This document shows positions 1 through 10,252 of a stretch of DNA of 64,000 nt, in pieces. The position numbers and the translations under genes are program-made. The notes under the pieces were generated by a model. It was not told the origin of the DNA and did no database searches. It saw nothing but the letters and a program-made list of their open reading frames with translations. Each line of letters begins with the position of its first letter. Position 1 is the first letter of the stretch. The DNA comes from Chaetoceros tenuissimus (taxonomy: Eukaryota > Bacillariophyta > Thalassiosirophyceae > Chaetocerotales > Chaetocerotaceae): the NCBI GenBank assembly GCA_021927905.1, contig BLLK01000056.1:124001-188000 (forward strand), written 5' to 3'.

Positions 1-1098
1 AAGTACGAGTCCTTCCAGCGCAAGCTATACAGATGGGGCTTCATCAAGACTCGCAGAACCAGAGCTGAAAAGATGAAGTCGCCTAAATCTGTATGCTATG
101 TTCATCCTTGTTTCAGACAGGGTGATTACAATGGTGCTGCACAGATGACTTGTTCTGGAGCTTCTGTAGAGATCTGTAAATCAACACAGAAGCATCGTAA
201 GCGTCAGCAGAGACAGAAGGGAAGCAAGGACAACAACACCAAGAGACAGCGTACAAGTGCTACTGCTACGGCTGCTGCAAAGAATGAAAATCTTGATCAG
301 AATCAGCCGCAACAGCAGCAGCAGCTGATGATGATGCAACAACAGCCTGCTGCTGCTGCTGTTCTTCCTTCTATGCAAAGCACCACTGCTGTGACTTCTA
401 CTATGATGCCTGGTTTGAACATGCAGATGCAACCTAGTAACAACTTTCTGTCCTTCCCGCAGAATAATAATATGTTTATGATGATGAATGCTCTACCCTC
501 AAATGCTTCAAATGCTGGAATGATTCTAAATACTATGCCAAGATTTCCAAACACTAGCAATATGCCTACCATTCCTATGAATGAACGTATTCAAGATGAT
601 TCATTTGCTACTATCATCTCTAGAGACAGCTGTACCTCCTTGAATGCGAAGAGGAGTGATAACAAGACCATGATGATGTCCGAGATGAGTAATAGTGCTT
701 CTGCGACAACAAGAACTGCTGAAGAAGACATCCCAGAGCTACTTGCCCGTGCTAGAACTCAACGTGAGATCAAGAGGATTCAAATTAATAATCTCATGAG
801 AGAAGAAATGTTGCAAGAACTGCTACAAACAGACCCAATGGACTGGACTGCTGGTGCAGATGTGAATACTGCTACTACCACTGCTATGACGGATACTGCT
901 CTTACTAATAACAATGATAGCATGATGATGAGCACTTCTGCTAACAACGTGATGGAGCAAGCCAATATCAATCACAATGGCAATCATTCGGCAGCTTCTC
1001 AATTCATGAGAAACATGAATAGTGGAAACAACAACAGGAATATGCATCATCAGCAAATCATCAATGATGCATTCAACGTACTCATGAGGTCCTCATAA
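1..1098 (+). CDS. Heat shock factor-type transcription factor, 5' partial
   Basis: The reading frame is open from base 1, so the gene begins before the window. The first residues (KYESFQRKLYRWGFIK) are the end of an HSF DNA-binding domain, corresponding to the conserved SFVRQLNTYGF segment. A basic, probably nuclear-targeting stretch follows (KHRKRQQRQKG, KRQR), then Gln/Met-rich and Asn-rich low-complexity regions. Near the C-terminus is a conserved helix containing IPELLARARTQREIKRIQ, and the protein ends in NDAFNVLMRSS. The gene downstream at 2472-4111 is a close tandem paralogue; the first ~500 nt here are almost identical to it. HSFs bind heat-shock elements in promoters, and diatoms carry many HSF genes. 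The classic HR-A/B trimerisation coiled coil is not obvious. Confidence 0.85.
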   Translation, partial: KYESFQRKLYRWGFIKTRRTRAEKMKSPKSVCYVHPCFRQGDYNGAAQMTCSGASVEICKSTQKHRKRQQRQKGSKDNNTKRQRTSATATAAAKNENLDQNQPQQQQQLMMMQQQPAAAAVLPSMQSTTAVTSTMMPGLNMQMQPSNNFLSFPQNNNMFMMMNALPSNASNAGMILNTMPRFPNTSNMPTIPMNERIQDDSFATIISRDSCTSLNAKRSDNKTMMMSEMSNSASATTRTAEEDIPELLARARTQREIKRIQINNLMREEMLQELLQTDPMDWTAGADVNTATTTAMTDTALTNNNDSMMMSTSANNVMEQANINHNGNHSAASQFMRNMNSGNNNRNMHHQQIINDAFNVLMRSS

Positions 1099-2471
1099 AC
1101 AAATACTAACGATATTCACTTTTGTTGGACTGGAATACATTAGAGATTAGTTTTACGATAACGTGTACATATAATTTCTTTTTAAACAAACGTGTTCGTT
1201 ATATACTGAGATCCTTATTGATGTGCAGTTTTGTTCTAATAGCTGTTTTCATCAGTGAGATCATTGAATCACAGTTGTTTTCCTTAGTTCTTTCCATAAA
1301 GAATAAATCTTTTTTCCGTGTGAATGCAATCGTATTAATATTCTTCATGTATCAAGGGAATTTTAGATTCAATCATTGCAAAGAGAAACGAGGGAATGCC
1401 TGGTAGTCTAGGTGGTCAATTGAGCAATACGTTTTCTTTTTTCCGAGCAGTCGTGTCAATATTCTTGTACTCATCTAGTGTACAAGAGATCTGTTACCTC
1501 ATTCACTTAAATAGAAACGAGGAATGCTGTCCTCTATTAAAAGTCTATTCAACTAGATTTCAAGGGATTTTTAAATTCATTCATTCTTCCAAAAAGAAAC
1601 AAGGAATACTGTGTTCAAGGGATCTTCAAACTCATTCAGTAAAACCAGTCAAACCAGAAACTAGGAATGCTGTCAATTCAAGTATTTTTCCAAGGGGTCT
1701 TCAACCTCATTCACTTCAAATACGAGTAGAAACAACAAGGAATGCTGTCTATATTTCATTGAATCAGATTGAATTCTATGATACTGAGCTCGAGAGATAA
1801 ACATGCGGAGGAGATAAAGAAAGTCATGAATGTGTAAAAAATGGAAGAATATCGCAATACATAGACTAACACACTTATGTCAAATGCAATAGAAACAGAA
1901 CGAAAGGCATACAGTAAGCTGTTCTTTTTTTTCTCATCTTCTCAGATTCAGAAAAATTGATGGGGAACAGCCATATCAAAGACGTTTTAATGATGAAGCA
2001 TGCAAACAAGAATAATTTCTAAAAGTGATTTTTTTCAATTGAATAGCTATTTAGAATATGCAAAGAGAGTAAGAAACAATCATTTGTCATTGCAGAAATA
2101 ACATAACATTCAACGTTACATAGGTATAATGATTATTCGATTATATTCGTGATTGAATGCCAAATGTAAACTGCATCCCGGTCTTGCCAGAATAGACACG
2201 TGCAATCCATACATTGAGAATTACGGAAAAACATGAATAATATAGTACAACTTTCTTGAGAATGCATTCCCACTATTGCTAAACATCTGCCAGCTGCTGG
2301 AGAAAGTGATATTCTTTGCTTCTCTTCTCACGCATCTTCCTTCTTGCTTCCCAAATGTCAAATTAAGGGGTGGGAACATTCTTTAGAGGAATCAAAATAT
2401 CAAAATTGATTCCTATCATAAATTTGAAACGCATACTGTTTCCGATACATATATCTCCGATATCAATTATA
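1099..2471. repeat. Intergenic DNA with degenerate tandem repeat
   Basis: This lies between the two HSF genes. From about 1352 to 1751 it holds at least five decayed copies of a roughly 45-60-bp unit with the consensus parts CAAGGGATCTTCAAA, CTCATTCA and GAAACNAGGAATGCTGTC. The copies lie near 1352, 1489, 1559, 1616 and 1692. Two open frames cross this stretch only because the repeat lacks stops; their products look random, so I do not call genes. The rest (about 1800-2470) is AT-rich and presumably holds the 3' end of the first HSF gene and the promoter of the second. Confidence 0.6.
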
Positions 2472-4111
2472 ATGTGTAACGAGACCAGAACTAATACAAA
2501 GACCTGGCAAATCAATATGATATCAACTATTCCCCCTCAAGAGGCTGCTGTAGCTAGTAGCGCCTTCGGAGTAACTTCTACTTCTAGTGGTAAAAAAGAA
2601 CATGAAACTCTTCTCAGAAGTATTCCAGAAATGCCACAGCAGCAACAGGAAGATGAAGACCCACATGATACTATGATTACTTTCCTCACTGGACGTACCA
2701 AGAGTGAAAGATCATCCAAAGAACGCGCTATCATATTCCCCGTCAAGGTAAGCCCTGTTGTATCGTCGGATATTCTATAGACTCAATTGCTGGCTGGTTC
2801 TTCTAACACTCGCTGTCTCTTTCTATTCAACAGCTGATGTATGTCCTCCAATGTGGCAAGTACAATCATATCATCAACTGGCAACTTGATTCCGAACACA
2901 ACGAGCATCACTTCATCGTACAAGACATTGATGAGTTCACCAAACAAGTTCTTCCGATCTTCTTCAAGGTTGCCAAGTACGAGTCCTTCCAGCGTAAGCT
3001 TTACAGATGGGGCTTCATCAAGACTCGCAGAACCAGAGCTGAAAAGATGAAGTCGCCTAAATCTGTATGCTATGTTCATCCTTGTTTCAGACAGGGTGAT
3101 TACAATGGTGCTGCACAGATGACTTGTTCTGGAGCTTCTGTAGAGATCTGTAAATCAACACAGAAGCATCGTAAGCGTCAGCAGAGACAGAAGGGAAGCA
3201 AGGACAACAACTCCAAGAGACAGCGTACAAGTGCTTCTTCTGCGGCTGCTGCAAAGAATGAAAATCTTGATCAGAATCAGCCACAACAGCAACAGCAGCA
3301 GCTGATGATGATGCAACAACAGCCTGCTGCTGCTGCTGTTCTTCCTTCTATGCAAAACACCACTATGACTGCTTTGCCTGGTTTGAACATGCAGATGCAA
3401 CCTAGTAACAACTTTCTGTCTTTGCCGCAGAATAATAATATGTTTATGATGATGAATGCTCTACCCTCAAATGATCCGAACGCTCTCCAGCACATGATGC
3501 CAGTACTTGCGAATACTACCGCTACCATGCCTGGCACTAGTAATATTGTCGGCAATGGACGTATCCAAGATTCATTTGCTACTATCATCTCTAGAGACAG
3601 CTCTAGTTTGAATACTACAGACAGCTGCAATGCTATGATGTCCAAGCAGACTAGTAGTAGCACAACTTCGACTAGTAGACCTGCTGAAGACAACATCCCA
3701 GAGCTACTTGCCCGCGCTAGAACTCAACGTGAGATCAAGAGGATTCAAATGAATAACCTCATGAGAGAGGAAATGTTACGAGAACTACAATCTGATTCTC
3801 CGGTCATGGATGGCCTTCCTGCTGGAACTGATGTTAATATGCCAACTACCACAGATGTCCCTGTCAATACTTCTTCTGCTACCTATAACAATGATTTATT
3901 GGTAAACACCGCTGCTGATAACTTGATGGAGCAAGACAACAGCAATGGTAATTTGTTACAGTTTAATCAGGCTTTGAATAATGGAAACATGTACAATGCT
4001 ATGAGTATGAATAGTAACAATGTGAACTACCCTACCTTTGAAAACAGCAATAGAAATATGCATCAGCAAATCATTAATGATGCATTCAATGCACTAATGA
4101 GGTCGTCTTAA
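2472..4111 (+). CDS. Heat shock factor-type transcription factor, two exons
   Basis: Exon 1 is 2472-2747, an 86-nt GT-AG intron runs 2748-2833 (AAG|GTAAGC ... TTCAACAG), and exon 2 is 2834-4111. The phase-0 junction gives FPVK|LMYVLQ, about 517 residues. A second in-frame ATG at 2517 is equally possible as start. The HSF DNA-binding domain spans roughly residues 85-165: FPVKLMYVL, then IINWQLDSEHNEHHFIVQD, DEFTKQVLPIFFK, and KYESFQRKLYRWGFIK, matching the helix-turn-helix of HSFs. It continues with basic clusters, a Q/M-rich tract, the IPELLARARTQREIKRIQ helix and an Asn/Met-rich tail. Predicted role: nuclear sequence-specific transcription factor, possibly stress-responsive. The intron inside the DNA-binding domain and the near-identity to the copy at 1-1098 indicate recent tandem duplication. 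Confidence 0.88.
2748..2833 (+). other. Intron of HSF gene
   Basis: GTAAGC donor and a pyrimidine-rich CTATTCAACAG acceptor. Removing it restores an unbroken HSF domain in phase 0. Confidence 0.85.
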
Positions 4112-4606
4112 TCAAATGGAGGATATTGACGAGACTGATCAGTACTTTGTGCAAGCAGTAGTAGTAGAACGTAAATGAAATAGTGAATATATATATTCGA
4201 GTTCAACATCAAAGAATATGCGTAATGCGTTCCTCTTGATTTTTATATAAATTGTCTAAATCTATGATTGTTCTATTCTACTTTCATTTCATTGACTTCG
4301 AAAAACCGTTATTGAGACACCTATCAACATTGTTTTTGAAGGGCATGAGGAGGAGGATGTAGTCTACCACGCTATCCAAAAACATATGTGCAATTACTAT
4401 GGCTACATTTAAAACTGCTTGACTGCTAAAACAAAGGGGGAGCGAACCTAATTTTAGTCATTGTATGAAGTAAATCAGAGATCTCAATGATGTCAAGACT
4501 ATGTCAGGCCATCTAGCCATTTAATTTTTTTATAATTTAATTTTTTTTTCGACAATTGAAATTTATGGATACTACGAGTACAATTGACAAAATTTTATTT
4601 ATTCTT
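4112..4606. other. Convergent intergenic region
   Basis: It lies between the 3' ends of the second HSF gene (plus) and the large modular protein (minus). It is AT-rich, with T-runs near 4525-4550 that may belong to either 3' end. No gene or clear repeat was seen. Confidence 0.5.
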
Positions 4607-7600
4607 TTAAATCAAGTAACTTTCGGCAAAGTCCTTCTTGCAAACATCCCAGCATATACCAATGCATTCATCGGAAATATTGTCGAAACAAGTGTTCCAT
4701 TCTTCAATACTTCCAGAACCGTAAAAAATGCATTCATCGTCACACTGTGCAAGACATGTCTCACAATGAGGACACTCTTTTTGATTCAAGTCTTCTGCCG
4801 AACATGTGCTGCCCGGTAAAGTGTCATCCTTATCTTTTTCCAATAAACTTCTTCTCATTTCATTCATGGGAGCCTCAAATAAATTTTCAACAAATTTGCC
4901 ATGACAAACGTCTTTACAGGTTGTAGCACATTCTTTTGGTAAGTTTTCAAGACATGTAACCATCTCCTCCTCCGAAGGATACGAAAAAAATCCACATTCA
5001 TCGTCACATTCAGAAAGGCAGGGTAAACAATAAGGACATTCGGTATCAGAATCATCAAATAAACAATGAAATACTTCAAACTGTTGGAAAGTATTTGAGA
5101 GACGTCTATGACCATCTAAGAGCTCCTCTTGGCTCTCGGAATCTGACTCTAACTCAAGCCTTTCGTCAGAATTAAGATCCCTACGAATAGCTGTATCGTT
5201 CTCACATTCACTACATGCTACAGCACTGTAAGATGAGTAGCCTCCCCAACCTTGCATGAACTGCTCATATGGAACATCAGTACTACTTCCATCTGAACAT
5301 GGAATCGCCCAGATCGTATCTCCAGTCTCTGCATCCAAATGCACTCCAAAGTACAAATCATTATCACAACTCAAGCCTCCAAACGCTATCAAGTCCTCAT
5401 CATACGTATATGGAAGACTATCCGTAAACTTGTAGTTGTAGCTACCTGGATTGCTTCCGGGAATCGAGCTACCTACATAGGCCTTGATATTCTCAGGAGT
5501 ATCACGTCTCAACACATTACCACCGACAATATCATTGACAAAGTTCTCAATCCGAAGCTCCCACACATACTCATTGTTTACAGTTGACACAGCAAACTTC
5601 ACTTTTCCAACCTCATCGTAGCTGTTCTTGTAGTTACCACGCTGAAGACAGAGATTGTACTCGACACTCATTGCTGGACAGACATATCTTGTAGTCGGAC
5701 TTGAAGATACACTAGGCTTATTTGAGCTTGAAAGAGTCGGAATTGATGGAGATGTGAAAGAAGGAGCAGAACTAGGACTGGTAGATCCCAACACGGAAGG
5801 AATAACTGAAGCAGCCGTTGGTAAACTTGTAGGTGGTAGAGGAAAGCCTCCTACTGGTGCAGCCGTTACATCCGGACCTGGTCCATCACTGCAATCGCTA
5901 CATGCTACAGCACTATAAGATGAGTAGCCTCCCCATCCTTGCTTGAATTGCTCATATGGAACATCAGTACTACTTCCATCTGAACATGGAATCGCCCAGA
6001 TCGTATCTCCAGTCTCTGCATCCAAATGCACTCCAAAGTACAAATCATTATCACAACTCAAGCCTCCAAACGCTATCAAGTCCTCATCATACGTATATGG
6101 AAGACTATCCGTAAACTTGTAGTTGTAGCTACCTGGATTGCTTCCGGGAATCGAGCTACCTACATAGGCCTTGATATTCTCAGGAGTATCACGTCTCAAC
6201 ACATTACCACCGACAATATCATTGACAAAGTTCTCAATCCGAAGCTCCCACACATACTCATTGTTTACAGTTGACACAGCAAACTTCATTACTCCAACCT
6301 CATCGTATTTATTTTGGTAGTTACCACGCTGAAGGCAAAGATTGTACTCGACACTCATTGCTGGACAGACATATCTTGTAGTCGGACTTGAAGATACACT
6401 AGGCTTATTTGAGCTTACAAGAGTCGGAATTGATGAAGATGTAAGAGAAGGTGCAGATGATTCCTTCACACTTGGAGATTCTAAAGGTACAGAACTCGGC
6501 TTGTCAGATCTCATCTTTGTAGGTAGATTCGAAGGATCCATTGAAGGTAAGAGACTTGGAAGAGATGACTCTTCTACAGAAGGTCTAGAAGAAGGACTGT
6601 AACTAGGCTCGTCAGATCTTACTATTGAAGGTGTGATAGAAGCCTCCACGCTAGGTGTAGATGAAGGAAAAGATGAAGGTAAATTCGAATGTAACAGACT
6701 CGGCTCATCAGATCTCATCTTTGTAGGTAGATTTGTTGGAATTAAGCTAGGTCCGTCAGATCTCAATACAGATGGAGAAGAAGAAGGTTGATTCGAATGC
6801 CTGTAACTAGGCCCGTCAGATCTTACTATTGAAGGTGTGATAGAAGCCTCCACGCTAGGTATGTCAGATCTCAATAAAGAAGGAGAAGAAGAAGGACTGT
6901 TCGAAGGTACTAAACTCGGACCTTCTGATCTCATCTTTGTAGGTAGATTTGATGGCAACAAGCTAGGCTCGTCAGATCTCAATGCAGATGGAGAAGAAGA
7001 AGGTCCACTCGAAGGATTGGAACTTGGTCCATCTGATCTCATCTCTGTAGGTAGATTTGAAGGCATCAAACTTGGTCCGTCAGATCCCAACACGGAAGGA
7101 ACAACTGAAGCAGCCGTTGGTAAACTTGTAGGTGGTAACGGAAAGCCTCCTACTGGTGCAGCCGTTACATCCGGACCTGGTCCTTCGATACAATCGCTAC
7201 ATGCTACAGCACTATAAGATGAGTAGCCTCCCCATCCTTGCTTGAATTGCTCATATGGAACATCAGCACTACTTCCATCTGAACATGGAATCGCCCAGAT
7301 CGTATCTCCAGTCTCTGCATCCAAATGCACCCCAAAGTACAAATCATTATCACAACTCAAGCCTCCAAACGCTATCAAGTCCTCATCATACGTATATGGC
7401 AGACTATCCGTAAACTTGTAGTTGTAGCTACCGGCGTTACTACTTGGAGGTGAGCTTCCAACATACGCCTTGATATTCTCAGGAGTATCATGTCTCAAGA
7501 TATCATAACCGACAATATCATCGACAAAGTTCTCAATCCGAAGCTCCCACACATACTCATTGTTTACAGTTGACACAGCAAACTTCACTACTCCAACCTC

Positions 7601-10252
7601 ATCGTAGCTGTTCTTGTAGTTACCACGCTGAAGACAAAGATTGTACTCGACACTCATTGCTGGACAGACATATCTTGTAGTCGGACTTGAAGATACACTA
7701 GGCTTATTTGAGCTTACAAGAGTCGGAGCAGTGGAAAAAGAAGGTGCAGATGATTCCTTCACACTTAGAGATACCGAAGGTACAGAGCTCGGCTCGTCAG
7801 ATCTCATCTTTGTAGGTAGATTTGAAGGATCTATTGAAGTAGGTTTAGAAGAAGGACTGTAACTAGGCCCGTCAGATCTTACTATTGAAGGTGTTACAGA
7901 AGCCTCCACGCTAGGTAGATATGTTGGAAGTGAGCTAGGTTCGTTAGTTTTCAATATAGAAGGAGAAGAAGAAGTATGATTCGAAGGTAACAGACTCGGC
8001 TCGTCAGACCTCAACTTTGAAGGTTGATTCGATGGCATCACTGATGTCTGTGCTTTGGATGGAATATCAGATGGACTGCTTGATTCAGATGGCTTGAATG
8101 TTCCAAAGATTGTCGGTCTTGAACTTTCTTCAATAGATGGCTTAAAAGATAAAGTTGGCTTTGAAGACGGTAATATTGACGGTAATTTTGAAGGGGTCGT
8201 AGAAGATTTCATCGATGGTATGAAACTTTGGTTGTGACTTGGTTCAGATGATACTGAAGGTACAGTAGATCTGAGTATAGATGGCGCAATAGACACACTT
8301 GGAACAGGAGAAGAAGTCTTGACTGGTGTGTGGGATGGATTCTCTGAAGGGGCCTTCGAAATTGTTGGATTAGATGTCTTATCTTCATCCGAGATTAGAG
8401 ATGGCTCCTCGGAAGGAGCAAAAGAATCTCTAACACTTGGACTGATTGATAGAATCTTAGTCTCGTGAGATGGGTTGCTACTCGTTGAAATCGGCTGTGC
8501 CGAAGGTACTTGAGAGATAGCACTTGGAGACATAGAGGGCATATTTTCCGGATGCAAAGAAGGAAATAAAGATCCTGTAGGCTGAGAAGATGTTGTTGTT
8601 GGACCAGAAGATTCTTCTTCCTTTTGTTGCAAAGAAGGTCGCTCAGAAGGAGTCAGTGAATTCTCTTTGCTTGGTATTGAAGAAGAGTCTTTAGTCGATA
8701 GAGATGGTTCGCTACTTCTCGCAAAAGGCTGGGTTGAAGGTATAGTAGAAGTTGTAGGAAATTCTGTTACATTCCAAGAAGCTACCGATGGTGAAGTGGA
8801 TGGTTCAATAGTACTATCAAAAGGACAAAGAGTGTACATGGAATAGTCACTAGAACCACCAGATCCTTCTACAAAAGAAGTAAACCTTGATTTGTTGTTT
8901 TCGTCTCCTTCTTTCGCCCAAATAGATTCTCCATTGTTTCCTCTTAGATGAAGAGAAAAGAAGAAATCTTCTCCACAAATCAAGAAGCCTTCAGCAACCA
9001 AGTCTTTGTCGTTCTCAAAAGGCAAAGTATCTCTAAGTTGCAAATCGAACTCGTATGGATTATTGGAGGGAGCAACAAAACCCACATGAACTTGAATATT
9101 TCCTAGAATGGATTCTTGCAGCTTCCGATTGTTCTCAGTTTCATTGATCTTTTCCATGACAGTGTCGAAGCAATCTATACGTAGTTCCCAATGATATTTA
9201 TCCTCCTCGATGCCTGCAGGGTCTACAATCCTGCATACAACGAAAGATAGATTTCCAATTACAGTACCATCTTCTCTTTCAATAGGTAGATCATCGTCTA
9301 CATGAAGTAGAGAACATCGAGGAGGAGGAACGGCACAAGAAGTAGTTGGCATGTGTGACTTCGATGGACCAGAGGATACACTGAAAGATGGAATATTTGA
9401 TGGATGCAAAGAAGGTACTGCAGACAATGTCGGATGAGCCGACGGTTCCTCAATTGGAAAGAAACCAAATGGCTTCGTAGGCTTGCTCGAAATACTTGGT
9501 ACAGACGAAGCCTTATCCGTTGGATGTAAAGAAGGTACTGCAGACAATGTCGGATGAGCCGACGGTTCCTCAATTGGAAAGAAACCAAATGGCTTCGTAG
9601 GCTTGCTCGAAATACTTGGTACAGACGAAGCCTTATCCGTTGGATGTAAAGAAGGTACTGTAGACAATGTCGGATGAGCCGAAGGTGCCTGAATTGGAAA
9701 GAAACCAAATGGCTTCGTAGGCTTGCTCGAAATACTTGGACTCAAAGAAGGGACAGGTTCTTGAGTTGGTTCTTTTGGTGTATATACTACTTGCGGCTGC
9801 TTCACAGGTGAGAAGGCAGGACTTGAAGAAGGCTCGTGTGTATTACATGATGGAGGATTGTAGACGTAGGTTGTCCCTTTGCTCACGTGATAATAATCAT
9901 CTTGCTTCGAAGGAGCCTTTGCTGGTGCAAAACCTACTTTTGATGGTTTGTCAAGCTCTTGATTTTTGAAACCTGTTACTGAAACATTCCCATTCCATGA
10001 AGTGATTTGTGGAGCTCGAGCACGAGTAGGTGAAGGAGCTTTTGTAACTTTATCCATGGAAGGTACTGTGTATGTGTCACCACATTTCAAACCTTGAGTA
10101 TAATCATCATGAACTCTTTCATACTCTCTTTGATTATTATTTTTGACAGTGATGGAAGAAGTCCATGAATTTCTCGAGGCCTTATTTCTTGAGGGTGATC
10201 TTGGTCTTCTCTTCTTTTTGTTGTTTCCTTGCTTCCTCTTCTTTCGTTCCAT
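4607..10252 (-). CDS. Giant modular Ser/Pro-repeat protein, probably extracellular (paralogue 1)
   Basis: A single 1881-residue open frame. From the N-terminus: a Lys/Arg-rich start; a KGTTYVYNPPSCNT motif near residue 127; Ser/Pro/Thr linkers (PSxxPS) with ~40-residue repeats; a divergent copy of a ~160-residue domain (about 311-477); three near-identical copies of it (about 857-1022, 1292-1454, 1522-1682); then two 9-Cys modules (about 1738-1785 and 1820-1865). Domain hallmarks are YVWELRIENF, NIKAYVGSS, SLPYTYDEDLIAFGG, and GDTIWAIPC, with Cys at both ends. I do not recognise the family; linkers and paired cysteines suggest a surface, wall or mucilage protein. No signal peptide follows the chosen ATG, whereas the paralogue at 12638-16781 has one. 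The frame stays open ~25 codons upstream without an ATG, so a 5' exon may be missing. Confidence 0.8.
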   Translation of the reverse strand: MERKKRKQGNNKKKRRPRSPSRNKASRNSWTSSITVKNNNQREYERVHDDYTQGLKCGDTYTVPSMDKVTKAPSPTRARAPQITSWNGNVSVTGFKNQELDKPSKVGFAPAKAPSKQDDYYHVSKGTTYVYNPPSCNTHEPSSSPAFSPVKQPQVVYTPKEPTQEPVPSLSPSISSKPTKPFGFFPIQAPSAHPTLSTVPSLHPTDKASSVPSISSKPTKPFGFFPIEEPSAHPTLSAVPSLHPTDKASSVPSISSKPTKPFGFFPIEEPSAHPTLSAVPSLHPSNIPSFSVSSGPSKSHMPTTSCAVPPPRCSLLHVDDDLPIEREDGTVIGNLSFVVCRIVDPAGIEEDKYHWELRIDCFDTVMEKINETENNRKLQESILGNIQVHVGFVAPSNNPYEFDLQLRDTLPFENDKDLVAEGFLICGEDFFFSLHLRGNNGESIWAKEGDENNKSRFTSFVEGSGGSSDYSMYTLCPFDSTIEPSTSPSVASWNVTEFPTTSTIPSTQPFARSSEPSLSTKDSSSIPSKENSLTPSERPSLQQKEEESSGPTTTSSQPTGSLFPSLHPENMPSMSPSAISQVPSAQPISTSSNPSHETKILSISPSVRDSFAPSEEPSLISDEDKTSNPTISKAPSENPSHTPVKTSSPVPSVSIAPSILRSTVPSVSSEPSHNQSFIPSMKSSTTPSKLPSILPSSKPTLSFKPSIEESSRPTIFGTFKPSESSSPSDIPSKAQTSVMPSNQPSKLRSDEPSLLPSNHTSSSPSILKTNEPSSLPTYLPSVEASVTPSIVRSDGPSYSPSSKPTSIDPSNLPTKMRSDEPSSVPSVSLSVKESSAPSFSTAPTLVSSNKPSVSSSPTTRYVCPAMSVEYNLCLQRGNYKNSYDEVGVVKFAVSTVNNEYVWELRIENFVDDIVGYDILRHDTPENIKAYVGSSPPSSNAGSYNYKFTDSLPYTYDEDLIAFGGLSCDNDLYFGVHLDAETGDTIWAIPCSDGSSADVPYEQFKQGWGGYSSYSAVACSDCIEGPGPDVTAAPVGGFPLPPTSLPTAASVVPSVLGSDGPSLMPSNLPTEMRSDGPSSNPSSGPSSSPSALRSDEPSLLPSNLPTKMRSEGPSLVPSNSPSSSPSLLRSDIPSVEASITPSIVRSDGPSYRHSNQPSSSPSVLRSDGPSLIPTNLPTKMRSDEPSLLHSNLPSSFPSSTPSVEASITPSIVRSDEPSYSPSSRPSVEESSLPSLLPSMDPSNLPTKMRSDKPSSVPLESPSVKESSAPSLTSSSIPTLVSSNKPSVSSSPTTRYVCPAMSVEYNLCLQRGNYQNKYDEVGVMKFAVSTVNNEYVWELRIENFVNDIVGGNVLRRDTPENIKAYVGSSIPGSNPGSYNYKFTDSLPYTYDEDLIAFGGLSCDNDLYFGVHLDAETGDTIWAIPCSDGSSTDVPYEQFKQGWGGYSSYSAVACSDCSDGPGPDVTAAPVGGFPLPPTSLPTAASVIPSVLGSTSPSSAPSFTSPSIPTLSSSNKPSVSSSPTTRYVCPAMSVEYNLCLQRGNYKNSYDEVGKVKFAVSTVNNEYVWELRIENFVNDIVGGNVLRRDTPENIKAYVGSSIPGSNPGSYNYKFTDSLPYTYDEDLIAFGGLSCDNDLYFGVHLDAETGDTIWAIPCSDGSSTDVPYEQFMQGWGGYSSYSAVACSECENDTAIRRDLNSDERLELESDSESQEELLDGHRRLSNTFQQFEVFHCLFDDSDTECPYCLPCLSECDDECGFFSYPSEEEMVTCLENLPKECATTCKDVCHGKFVENLFEAPMNEMRRSLLEKDKDDTLPGSTCSAEDLNQKECPHCETCLAQCDDECIFYGSGSIEEWNTCFDNISDECIGICWDVCKKDFAESYLI
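5205..7685 (-). repeat. Three near-identical ~490-bp domain-coding repeats
   Basis: The ~160-residue domain is encoded three times (about 5205-5685, 5890-6375 and 7185-7680). The first two share at least 249 consecutive identical bases at an offset of 687 bp. A fourth close copy lies in the neighbouring paralogue (about 13215-13695). Such identity at DNA level, next to degenerate linkers, suggests recent duplication or gene conversion. Confidence 0.85.
9401..9739 (-). repeat. 120-bp tandem repeat inside giant protein gene
   Basis: Nearly three copies of a 120-bp unit encode the 40-residue linker repeat containing SSKPTKPFGFFPI and SAHPTLS. The copies at 9421-9540 and 9541-9660 are identical apart from the unit's edges; the third carries a few changes (QAPSAHP instead of EEPSAHP). 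It is probably length-variable between alleles. Confidence 0.9.

Noticed and set aside
1122-1800. Two open frames after the first HSF gene (94 and 134 codons)
   Set aside because: They run through a degenerate tandem repeat, have no family resemblance and look like frames left open by the repeat.
9298-9708. 136-codon frame opposite the 120-bp repeat
   Set aside because: It is an alternative frame of the same coding tandem repeat.
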